Source: Paenibacillus profundus
Lineage (GTDB): Bacteria > Bacillota > Bacilli > Paenibacillales > Paenibacillaceae
Reading direction: 5' to 3'
NCBI RefSeq assembly: GCF_021369635.1
Contig: NZ_JAJNBZ010000004.1
Coordinates: 186,001-250,000 of the forward strand
DNA: 64,000 nucleotides
In this document: positions 9,682-16,841 of the stretch, piece after piece
How positions within the stretch are numbered: the stretch's first letter is position 1
Layout: every line of letters starts with the position of its first letter
Program-made: the position numbers and the translations under genes
Notes under the pieces: generated by a model
Told to the model about the DNA's origin: nothing
The model's database searches: none
The model's input: the letters and a program-made list of their open reading frames with translations, nothing else

Positions 9682-10842
9682 GTGGAGAATCAAGTCGATG
9701 TGATTGACCGCGTAATTAAAAATGCAGTGAAAGTAATGGAAGATAGCAAGTATCAAATATATGAGATTTTGGACTCGTCACGCCATGAAGCCATTAACAT
9801 GTGTAATGAGCTTCAAGAGGTGATGGACCAGACGGCGGAAATATGTGATAAAGTGGACGAGCTGGAACGAAACTATCGTCTGGCTCGTTTGCGTTTGACT
9901 GATGTCAGCCGTGACTTCGTACGCTATACGGAAGACGATATTAAGCAGGCTTATGAGAAGGCGACCCAGCTGCAGTTGGAACTTATGATTTATCGGGAGA
10001 AAGAGGGCTATCTCAAAACACGGAGAGATGATCTGCAAAAGCGTATGCGATCCGTTGAAGGTTCAATTGAACGGGCGGAAACGATCGGATCTCAGATGAG
10101 TGTCGCCCTCGAATACTTGTCGGGAGATTTGAGTCAGGTCACTCGTATTTTAGAGTCGGCCAAGAATCGGCAGCTGCTCGGTTTGAAGATCATTTTGGCC
10201 CAAGAAGAAGAGCGGAAGCGCATCGCGAGAGAAATTCACGACGGACCAGCCCAGTCTCTGGCGCATCTAGTGCTTAGGACGGAAATTGTAGAAAGAATGC
10301 TGTTGAAGCAGGATTTTGAACTGGTGAAGAACGAAATAGTAGATTTGAAATCTCAGGTTCGTTTCGGTCTGGAGGAAATACGCAAAGTTATTTTCAACTT
10401 GCGTCCGATGGCTTTGGATGATTTGGGGCTCGTGCCGACAGTGCGCAAATTCATTCATGATTACGAAGAGAAGCACAGAATTAAGACGTCTTTCGAAATT
10501 AGAGGACTGGAACGGCGTCTTAAATCGGAAATGGAAGCCGCCATTTACCGACTAGTGCAGGAGGCGTTCACGAATGCAGCGAAGCATGGGCATCCATCTC
10601 ATGTGACGTGCGAATTGACCTATGACGAGAACGAGGTTCGACTTGTCATTCGAGATAATGGATTTGGATTCAAGGTGGAAGCCCTGGAGACGAAATCAAA
10701 AGAGCATATGCACTTCGGAGTGCTAGGCATGAAAGAACGCGTGGAATTGCTCGAAGGTCATATGGACATTCATTCAGCTGAGAACCGCGGGACTCGAATC
10801 GTGATTCAAATTCCAACGAATGTGGAGAAGAGAGAGGAGTAA
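9682..10842 (+). CDS. degS: Sensor histidine kinase DegS
   Basis: A 386-aa cytoplasmic kinase without membrane segments. Residues 1-180 form the long coiled-coil DegS sensor region. The HisKA_3 box IAREIHDGPAQSLAH carries the phospho-accepting His186, and the HATPase_c domain follows with LVQEAFTNAAKHG and RDNGFGF. It phosphorylates DegU, which controls exoenzymes, motility and competence in Bacillus. The GTG start at 9682 follows AAGGAG at 9665-9670. degU begins 4 bases after the stop, so the two are one operon. The match to B. subtilis DegS is clear in length, domain order and partner. Confidence 0.95.
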   Translation: MENQVDVIDRVIKNAVKVMEDSKYQIYEILDSSRHEAINMCNELQEVMDQTAEICDKVDELERNYRLARLRLTDVSRDFVRYTEDDIKQAYEKATQLQLELMIYREKEGYLKTRRDDLQKRMRSVEGSIERAETIGSQMSVALEYLSGDLSQVTRILESAKNRQLLGLKIILAQEEERKRIAREIHDGPAQSLAHLVLRTEIVERMLLKQDFELVKNEIVDLKSQVRFGLEEIRKVIFNLRPMALDDLGLVPTVRKFIHDYEEKHRIKTSFEIRGLERRLKSEMEAAIYRLVQEAFTNAAKHGHPSHVTCELTYDENEVRLVIRDNGFGFKVEALETKSKEHMHFGVLGMKERVELLEGHMDIHSAENRGTRIVIQIPTNVEKREE

Positions 10843-10846
10843 ACCT

Positions 10847-11569
10847 ATGGAGAATCGTAATATGGGAAGATCACAGATTAAAGTACTCCTTGCTGACGAT
10901 CACCAGCTTTTTCGTGAAGGATTAAAACGAATTTTAAATATGGAAGAGGATTTGGAAGTTATCGGGGAATGCGGTGACGGCATCCAAGTCGTCGAATTTT
11001 GCAATCAGGAGATACCGGATGTCGTGTTAATGGATATTAACATGCCGGTGGAGAACGGGGTGGTGACTACTGAGCGACTTCGTGATATTTTCCCTGACGT
11101 GAAGGTAATCATCCTATCCATACATGATGATGAAAGCTATGTATTCGAGACTCTGCGCAAAGGGGCTTCAGGTTACCTGCTGAAGGATATGGAGGCGGAG
11201 TCGCTTATTAATGCGATACGATCAGTCGTTGGCGGGTATGCTTACATACATCCCAAGGTTACGGGCAAGCTGATTCAACAGCTGCGACGCATGACGTTGT
11301 TGGATGGCAGTGGAATCGTAAATAACCAATCCGGCCGGGATTCGGGCGTGAAATTTATTGCCGCGGAAGATAACCCGTTGACGAGACGGGAGGCCGAGGT
11401 GCTCCGTTTAATGGCGGAGGGCAAGAGCAATAAGATGATTGGCGAATATTTGTTCATCAGTGAGAAAACGGTGAAAAACCACGTCAGCAGCATCTTGCAG
11501 AAGATGGAGGTTGATGACCGGACGCAGGCGGTTATTAACTCCATTAAGAATGGCTGGGTTACGCTGTAA
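10847..11569 (+). CDS. degU: Response regulator DegU
   Basis: A 240-aa NarL/LuxR-type regulator. The receiver domain has the acidic pair in LLADDHQLFREG, phospho-acceptor Asp63 in VVLMDINMP, and the conserved Thr/Ser and Lys (ILSIHD, YLLKD). The C-terminal HTH spans LTRREAEVLRLMAEGKSN and ISEKTVKNHVSSILQKM. The ATG at 10847 is chosen because AGAGGAG lies 7 bases upstream; a longer frame starting inside degS has no such site. It is the cognate partner of DegS and is expected to regulate flagellar and com genes such as those that follow. Confidence 0.96.
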   Translation: MENRNMGRSQIKVLLADDHQLFREGLKRILNMEEDLEVIGECGDGIQVVEFCNQEIPDVVLMDINMPVENGVVTTERLRDIFPDVKVIILSIHDDESYVFETLRKGASGYLLKDMEAESLINAIRSVVGGYAYIHPKVTGKLIQQLRRMTLLDGSGIVNNQSGRDSGVKFIAAEDNPLTRREAEVLRLMAEGKSNKMIGEYLFISEKTVKNHVSSILQKMEVDDRTQAVINSIKNGWVTL

Positions 11570-11591
11570 CATATTCTAAATTAAAATGCAT

Positions 11592-11621
11592 GTTCAAAAA
11601 GTTAACTTTTTGAACGACCTC
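11592..11621 (+). repeat. Perfect 24-nt palindrome, minimal copy of the arg-leader element
   Basis: GTTCAAAAAGTT at 11592-11603 is followed by its exact complement (to 11615), then GACCTCT. The arms and the trailing RACCTCT match the two ends of the 204-nt element at 44913-45116, as if the interior had been lost. No T-run follows, so it is not a typical terminator. Confidence 0.7.
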
Positions 11622-11693
11622 TATAAAAGGCGACGCATGTCCGTCACCCTGACACCCCTTGCGGCATACACTTGGTAGTAAGGAGGTGGCCGC

Positions 11694-12134
11694 ATGATCG
11701 CAATGCTATTATGGATTGTTGGGTGCTACGGGTTGGCGGTAGCGGCCGTTCATCTGGCGCATAAATGGCAGAAGCTGCTGCGTGGTGCCGCACCGGCTCC
11801 ATGGATGCATGTCGTTATCGTGACTGAAAATGATGAACGCCATATGGAATGGTTGATGCGGGCGTATAGTTGGTATGCATGGCTGAAAGGGCGTCGTTTG
11901 CACTTTACCGTTGTCGATTGTGGTTCCACGGATGCAACAATCCATATTGCTGCGCTTGCGGCACAAGGACACGGCGTCAGCTGGCAGGGGCTGTACATTC
12001 GTCAGGATGAGCTGGAAACGGTTCTTATGGATTTACAGCAGCGGCAAGCAGCAGAGGAAACATTGATTGTCGTTCAACCGCGTCGAAAAGAAGATTGGAC
12101 GAAAGTTCCCTTTGTGCCTGGCAGTGCGATGTAG
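11694..12134 (+). CDS. Unknown small membrane-anchored protein upstream of comFA
   Basis: A 146-aa protein starting at ATG 11694 behind a very strong AAGGAGGTGG. Residues 3-22 are one hydrophobic segment, likely an N-terminal membrane anchor. The remainder, with HVVIVTENDERHMEWLMR and FTVVDCGSTDAT near residues 37-82, resembles the start of a family-2 glycosyltransferase nucleotide-binding fold (an expected ND/DGS.D-type turn), but it is far too short to be a full enzyme. I do not assign a function. It sits between degU and comFA, where I know of no gene of this kind in B. subtilis. Confidence 0.75.
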   Translation: MIAMLLWIVGCYGLAVAAVHLAHKWQKLLRGAAPAPWMHVVIVTENDERHMEWLMRAYSWYAWLKGRRLHFTVVDCGSTDATIHIAALAAQGHGVSWQGLYIRQDELETVLMDLQQRQAAEETLIVVQPRRKEDWTKVPFVPGSAM

Positions 12135-12257
12135 ACATCGCGAGTCCTGTTCGCACCTGCACATCATCTGTCTAGTTTTCAAAGGGTATCTATGAGTCAC
12201 GATTCTTGTGAACGGATACATCGAGGACATCTTTTTGCAGATTTTTGTAATAATGGG

Positions 12258-12286
12258 TTGCCAGAAAGGGCGGAATCGTATACAAT
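12258..12286 (+). promoter_or_regulatory. Sigma-A-type promoter upstream of the comFA leader terminator
   Basis: TTGCCA at 12258-12263 and TACAAT at 12281-12286, 17-bp spacer. The -10 overlaps a near-palindrome (GTATACAATTTTATAC). Confidence 0.55.
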
Positions 12287-12316
12287 TTTATACAAATACG
12301 ATAGGCGCTGAGCATG

Positions 12317-12359
12317 AAGCACATGCCATTCCGATTAACGGATGGGGTGTGCTTTTTTT
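12317..12359 (+). terminator. Terminator between a promoter and comFA
   Basis: AAGCACA at 12317-12323 pairs with TGTGCTT ending at 12354, with a further imperfect inner stem (CCATTCCG with CGGATGGGG), followed by T-run 12353-12359. Confidence 0.85.
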
Positions 12360-12446
12360 GATCTCGTGGACCAGACAACGTGAACAGGCCGACATCACCA
12401 CTGTATGCTTCAGGAAAGCGCCGTGCGAATGAAGGAGAGAAAGAGG

Positions 12447-14549
12447 ATGCAGGTAAGAATCTATGCCGTGCGAACGGAGTGCGGGTGGAACACAGGTATG
12501 ACTCTGGATTGGCGCGTGGATGCAAGCTATTGGTTGTCAGAGGATGGGCGCAAGGCGAATGGAACGAAGCTTGTAATACTGCAGCAGGCTGTCTCGATTC
12601 AGGTTGGCTTGTCGGTACTCGAACAGTTCTTGTTCGTAGAAGAGATGGATGAATGGGGAAAGCGGAAATGGACTCAATATTTTGCCGAATTGCTTATACC
12701 GCATCGCGAGACGTTGGAAGAAAGTGCGCAGCTGCTGCTGGCGGAAGAACATCTGGATGTGCTAATTGTCGAGCCGCCGCATTCCGAGCCTACCTCGAAC
12801 ACGTACGTTAAGGAGCATCGAGATCAAGGATACTTGGTTGCCGAACGTGCGGCCATCTATATGGGAGAAGAAGAGCGTGCTATAAGCAACATCGCCGATG
12901 TGCATAGTCACCAACAAGAGGAAAGAACAGGGGCGCAGCGCGCTCCTCTTTCTTTGTATGCGGATGCGCGGCAATTTGCAGATGTGATGTGCGGGCGATT
13001 GCTGTTGGACGAGGAAATCGTTCAGCTTCTTCGTCACAAAGGGTGGGAGCGACTCGTTCCGATGAGACATGTGCTCATTCAATTTGGTTGGCTGCAAGGA
13101 TGGTTGGAGGTACGTTCCGGCATTCAATGGAGTCGGGAAAGTGATGCTCATGAGCGAAAGAGGAGGAAAGGGATATGGTGGCTGAGTACATCATCACTGT
13201 GGCCGTTCAAAGATAAATCCACGGCAGCCTATTGCGGTCGATGTGGGAGTACAGATGGGTTAAATGCTTCTTCCTGCGCATCGTGCGGCTCCAAGCGATG
13301 TCTGACGTGCACACAATGCTTGAATCTCGGTCGCAGCCGCTCCTGCGCGCTGCTCATTAGAGGCGTATTACAGCAGGAAGCGAACAGCTGTCAGCAAGCA
13401 GAGCCTGTCGAAGAGAGACTAAAAAAATGGAGCTTGGCCCCGGCGCAAGCAGCGGCGAGCACACAGGCCTTGCAGTACATTCAGACACTCCGGGAGAAGG
13501 TGCGGCGTAATCGGAGAGACAAGTTACTACAGGGGAAAGGAGCGTTCTTGCTGTGGGCGGTGACAGGGGCGGGGAAGACAGAAATGATATTTCCACTGAT
13601 CGAGGATACGCTGCTGCACGGCGGACGAGTGCTTGTAGCTACGCCACGGCGTGATGTGGTGTTGGAGTTGAAGCCCCGCATTGAGAAAGCATTTCCCGTT
13701 CAGAAGGTGGTCACCCTTTATGGCGGCAGTCCTGAGCGTTGGAACGAAGGCATGCTCACACTTGCGACTACGCATCAGCTGCTTCGCTTCGCAGAAGCTT
13801 TTGAGCTCGTCATTATTGATGAACTCGATGCGTTTCCGTATCACAACGATCCCATGCTCCATCGGGCTGCGAATCGGGTATGCCATCCAGGAGGCGTGTT
13901 CGTCTATTTGTCTGCCACGCCTCCGGAATCGATGCAGCGGGACGTAAGGCGCGGGAGAATGGCTCATGCCAAGGTTCCGGTCCGATTCCACCGTCATCCG
14001 CTGCCTGTGCCAGCTCACATTACGATGCCTGCTGTCGAACAGTGCCTCACTCGCCGTTCGCTGCCTGCTCCGTTGATGAAGCGATTGATGCATTCAGTCG
14101 AGCGGGGAGCCCAAGTGTTCATCTTCGTCGCCCGGATTCGTCAGGTTGAACCGATGGTCCGATTATTGAGCAACCAGTTGCCTGGAATCCCTGTAGGCGG
14201 CACTTCTGCGGTGGATGAACTGAGAAGTGATAAGGTGATGCGATTTCGGGAACGGAACATTCGCGTGTTAGTGACGACGACCATTTTGGAGCGGGGAGTG
14301 ACGGTGCCGAAGAGCGACGTTTATATTTTGGATGCGCATGACCGCCTCTTCGACGCCTCTTCGCTTGTTCAGATGGCAGGCAGGGCAGGCCGATCGAAGG
14401 ATGATCCCGCAGGCAGCGTCGTATTCGGTTCGGCCCAATGGAATGAGGCGCAGCGGAAAGCCGTGTATCAGATTCGTGAAATGAACCGGATCGCAAGGCG
14501 AAATGGTTACTTGCTGCCTGATGAGGAGAGGAGGAAGCAGGTTGGTTAG
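12447..14549 (+). CDS. comFA: Competence DNA-uptake helicase ComFA
   Basis: A 700-aa ATP-dependent helicase/translocase that helps pull single-stranded DNA into competent cells. The start at ATG 12447 has AAGGAGAG at 12432-12439; an upstream in-frame start at 12405 lacks a site. A Cys-rich zinc-finger region lies at about residues 261-292 (CGRCG, CASCG, CLTCTQC). The helicase core has Walker A TGAGKTEM near residue 371, LATPRRD, DELDAFPY near 460 and YLSATPP, plus a C-terminal helicase domain ending with QMAGRAGRS. B. subtilis ComFA is about 460 aa; the extra ~240 N-terminal residues here are unrecognised. comFC overlaps its end. Confidence 0.92.
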   Translation: MQVRIYAVRTECGWNTGMTLDWRVDASYWLSEDGRKANGTKLVILQQAVSIQVGLSVLEQFLFVEEMDEWGKRKWTQYFAELLIPHRETLEESAQLLLAEEHLDVLIVEPPHSEPTSNTYVKEHRDQGYLVAERAAIYMGEEERAISNIADVHSHQQEERTGAQRAPLSLYADARQFADVMCGRLLLDEEIVQLLRHKGWERLVPMRHVLIQFGWLQGWLEVRSGIQWSRESDAHERKRRKGIWWLSTSSLWPFKDKSTAAYCGRCGSTDGLNASSCASCGSKRCLTCTQCLNLGRSRSCALLIRGVLQQEANSCQQAEPVEERLKKWSLAPAQAAASTQALQYIQTLREKVRRNRRDKLLQGKGAFLLWAVTGAGKTEMIFPLIEDTLLHGGRVLVATPRRDVVLELKPRIEKAFPVQKVVTLYGGSPERWNEGMLTLATTHQLLRFAEAFELVIIDELDAFPYHNDPMLHRAANRVCHPGGVFVYLSATPPESMQRDVRRGRMAHAKVPVRFHRHPLPVPAHITMPAVEQCLTRRSLPAPLMKRLMHSVERGAQVFIFVARIRQVEPMVRLLSNQLPGIPVGGTSAVDELRSDKVMRFRERNIRVLVTTTILERGVTVPKSDVYILDAHDRLFDASSLVQMAGRAGRSKDDPAGSVVFGSAQWNEAQRKAVYQIREMNRIARRNGYLLPDEERRKQVG

Positions 14550-15435
14550 CTTGCCGCAATGGGGCGAGTGGATGGAGAAGGCCTATGGGAGATTGCTGCA
14601 GCCGCGAGTGAGCGCTTGTTTCGTCTGCAACAACAAAATAAGCGGTCCGTCGTCCTCTACGACTACAATGGAACCGCGCGCGAGCAGGCTGATGCAATTG
14701 CTGTGCTTAAAATGCATTGCGACAATCCCGTGGATTCAGGCTCTCGGCTGTCCTTCATGCGGACGCAGCATTCGCTGCACCGACTGCATGCGGCATCCGC
14801 TTCCGAAGGACGGGTTATCCGCCAATCGCAGCGTCGTGCAATATGATGAGCAGATGAAGCAGTGGCTCGCCGAATACAAGTTCAGAGGGGACATCCGTTA
14901 TGAGCGTGTTATGGCGAATATGATGATATCGTCGTATAGTCTGCTGTTCGAATCGGTGTGGACTAGGCGCTCGAGAGTACGGAGACCACGACTGCTTCTG
15001 GACGCGGGGGATAGTCTACTGCCGGACCTCATCACCTATGTTCCCACCAGTGAGGCGCGTCTGCGCACACGCGGGTTCAATCAAGCGGAGCAGTTGGCGC
15101 TAGAGTTAGGTCGAGCCTGGAAGATTCCGGTCCTACCACTGCTTGCACGGGTACAGGAATCCGAGAAGCAGAGCATGCAGTCGCGTGGCGGGAGGGCGAG
15201 TAATATCGCGCACGCTTTTGTCATGAAGGAACAGGCCCGGAACGACTTGATTGCCACCCTGCGAGATCTTCCTGTGGAACGATGGAAGACGCTTAACGAG
15301 GTGCGCTTGTTGCTAGTGGACGACGTATATACGACAGGCAGTACGATTCGCGCATGCGCGCGGGAGATTGCCGTCTGGAACAAGAAATTTCGCATTCCCG
15401 TTGCGCTCGCGAGCTATACTTGGGCTCGAGCGTGA
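14542..15435 (+). CDS. comFC: ComFC, phosphoribosyltransferase-like competence protein
   Basis: About 297 aa. The N-terminus has paired zinc-binding cysteines (CFVC near residue 26, CLKC near residue 56, then CPSC and CTDC). The C-terminus is a type I phosphoribosyltransferase fold with the PRPP loop LLLVDDVYTTGSTIRACA near residue 256. ComFC supports transformation together with ComFA. The frame opens at ATG 14503; I choose TTG 14542 because GGAGAGGAGG ends 7 bases upstream, giving an 8-base overlap with comFA, so translation is probably coupled. The start is uncertain, the identity is not. Confidence 0.85.
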   Translation: MVSLPQWGEWMEKAYGRLLQPRVSACFVCNNKISGPSSSTTTMEPRASRLMQLLCLKCIATIPWIQALGCPSCGRSIRCTDCMRHPLPKDGLSANRSVVQYDEQMKQWLAEYKFRGDIRYERVMANMMISSYSLLFESVWTRRSRVRRPRLLLDAGDSLLPDLITYVPTSEARLRTRGFNQAEQLALELGRAWKIPVLPLLARVQESEKQSMQSRGGRASNIAHAFVMKEQARNDLIATLRDLPVERWKTLNEVRLLLVDDVYTTGSTIRACAREIAVWNKKFRIPVALASYTWARA

Positions 15436-15520
15436 ACGTATCTAAAAAACTGCTCGTCAACTGTCGATGAATAGGATATGATGAGATCATATGCAGCAAG
15501 CATCGAAGGGGGCGAAAGAC

Positions 15521-15931
15521 ATGGAATTGAGCAATTGTCCGCGCTGCGGAAGACTGTTTGCGAAGGCGTTCAGAGACCTCTGTCCGGCTTGCTTGAAGGA
15601 GATCGAACAGGAATATGAACGCTGCGTTGCTTATTTGCGTGAGAAGCGTCAAGCCGCGATGCAGGAGCTGAGCGAAGAGACGGAAGTAAGCGTGCGGCAG
15701 ATTACCCAGTTCATTAAGGAAGGCCGCATCTCGGTATATCAAGCACCGAATTTGACGTATGAATGCGAATTATGCGGCAACCCGATTCGGGAAGGTCACA
15801 TGTGCGAAGTATGCAGAACGAGGTTAATCCGAGATATGAATGAAGCGCGACAAGAGACGAGTGCAACTGTGGAGAAGCCTTCATCCGGTAATCGGGCTTA
15901 TAAAGTCATTGACACGAAGCGGGAAAGATAG
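15521..15931 (+). CDS. yvyF: Flagellar operon protein YvyF (TIGR03826-like)
   Basis: A 136-aa protein with two zinc ribbons: CPRCG...CPACL in residues 6-26 and CELCG...CEVC near 84-99. Between them is a helical segment containing VSVRQITQFIKEGRIS, a MerR-like turn. This is the conserved protein placed between comF and flgM in Bacillus and relatives; its molecular role is not established. I start at ATG 15521, preceded by AAGGGGG at 15505-15511; the alternative ATG 15491 has no clear site. A terminator follows, so it ends the comF transcription unit. Confidence 0.85.
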   Translation: MELSNCPRCGRLFAKAFRDLCPACLKEIEQEYERCVAYLREKRQAAMQELSEETEVSVRQITQFIKEGRISVYQAPNLTYECELCGNPIREGHMCEVCRTRLIRDMNEARQETSATVEKPSSGNRAYKVIDTKRER

Positions 15932-15954
15932 TATAACTTCTTTCAAATAATACT

Positions 15955-15981
15955 TAATATATCTTGACAATAAGCCGATAA
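15955..15981 (+). promoter_or_regulatory. Sigma-D-type promoter for flgM
   Basis: TAAT at 15955-15958, 15-bp spacer, GCCGATAA at 15974-15981, close to the B. subtilis sigma-D consensus TAAA-N15-GCCGATAT. The -10 is also the left arm of the yvyF terminator stem. Confidence 0.7.
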
Positions 15982-16006
15982 TCTTAGTAATGGTTATCGG
16001 CTTTTT
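15972..16006 (+). terminator. Terminator after yvyF, overlapping the flgM promoter
   Basis: AAGCCGATAA (15972-15981) pairs perfectly with TTATCGGCTT (15994-16003), followed by further T. A transcript started by the overlapping sigma-D promoter would lack the left arm and so would not terminate here. Confidence 0.85.
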
Positions 16007-16029
16007 GATTTTTAATGAGGTGAATCGAG

Positions 16030-16305
16030 ATGAAAATTAATGAGACGCAGCGTCTTGGAGCGATAAATACTTATCAGAAGCAGCAGGCAATGAACCGTGC
16101 CTCGCAGAAGCCTTCCCGCAAGGATGAGTTGATCATCTCCACGGAAGCGAAGGAAATGCTGGATGCGCAAAATCGCGTACAGGATACAGGGCGCAGCGAG
16201 CGACTTGCGGAGTTGAAGCACGCAGTAGCTACTGGCACGTACCATGTAGAATCGGATAAGATTGCGGAAAAACTACTTCCCCTGTTTAAAAAAGACGTCG
16301 AATGA
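16030..16305 (+). CDS. flgM: Anti-sigma-D factor FlgM
   Basis: A 91-aa protein that holds the flagellar sigma factor inactive until the hook-basal body is complete. Length, hydrophilic N-terminus (MKINETQRLG) and the C-terminal sigma-binding helices (RLAELKHAVATGTYHVESDKIAE...) match the family. GAGGTGA precedes the ATG at 16030. flgN overlaps its end by 4 bases. It heads a flagellar operon with its own sigma-D-type promoter, so the sigma factor would drive its own inhibitor, as in B. subtilis. Confidence 0.93.
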   Translation: MKINETQRLGAINTYQKQQAMNRASQKPSRKDELIISTEAKEMLDAQNRVQDTGRSERLAELKHAVATGTYHVESDKIAEKLLPLFKKDVE

Positions 16306-16820
16306 GCGGAGGACCAAACGTGAGTGCATCAGCATTAATAGATGTATTGAGTCGAATGGAAACGGTCTATCAGCAGCTTGAAAGCATTGGAGAAGCGAAG
16401 ACGCAGGTCATTATTCAAAATGATATTAAAGAGCTGGTTCGTCTGTCGAATCAAGAGTCAAAATGGTTGAAAGGCCTTTCCGCTCTGGAAGAAGAAAGGG
16501 AAGAAGCTGTATACGCTTTTTTACAAAGTAAAGGAATTAAATCCAAATTGAAGCTCACCTTGACCGAGATTATGAAGCTCGTATTTGATGCTCAAGAACG
16601 TACTCAGATGATGGCGGTGCAAGAGAGGATTGCCGCTACACTTCAGCGTTTGAAGCAAGTGAATGATCATAACCAAACGTTAATTGAACAATCATTGCAT
16701 TTTGTAGAGTATCAATTGAATCTTTTTATAGATTATTCAGAACAGGACATGCTGTATCATCGCCCTGAACAACCAGCCTCGAGCTACAGCAGACCTGGCA
16801 TGTTGGATACACGTGCTTAG
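16302..16820 (+). CDS. flgN: Flagellar export chaperone FlgN
   Basis: A 172-aa, almost entirely helical cytoplasmic protein (long amphipathic helices, LKGLSALEEEREEAVYAF, LKQVNDHNQTLIEQSLHFVEY) typical of FlgN, which protects and delivers the hook-filament junction proteins FlgK and FlgL to the export gate. It starts at ATG 16302 inside the end of flgM (ATGA overlap) and is followed directly by its clients flgK and flgL, which supports the assignment. Confidence 0.88.
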   Translation: MSGGPNVSASALIDVLSRMETVYQQLESIGEAKTQVIIQNDIKELVRLSNQESKWLKGLSALEEEREEAVYAFLQSKGIKSKLKLTLTEIMKLVFDAQERTQMMAVQERIAATLQRLKQVNDHNQTLIEQSLHFVEYQLNLFIDYSEQDMLYHRPEQPASSYSRPGMLDTRA

Positions 16821-16841
16821 ATAGATACAGAAAGGAACGAA

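Larger units (their letters stand above)
12135..12446 (+). other. Intergenic region before comFA
   Basis: About 310 bases with no supported gene. It holds a sigma-A-type promoter (12258-12286) and a terminator hairpin (12317-12359), then about 85 bases without recognised signals up to comFA. Confidence 0.7.
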
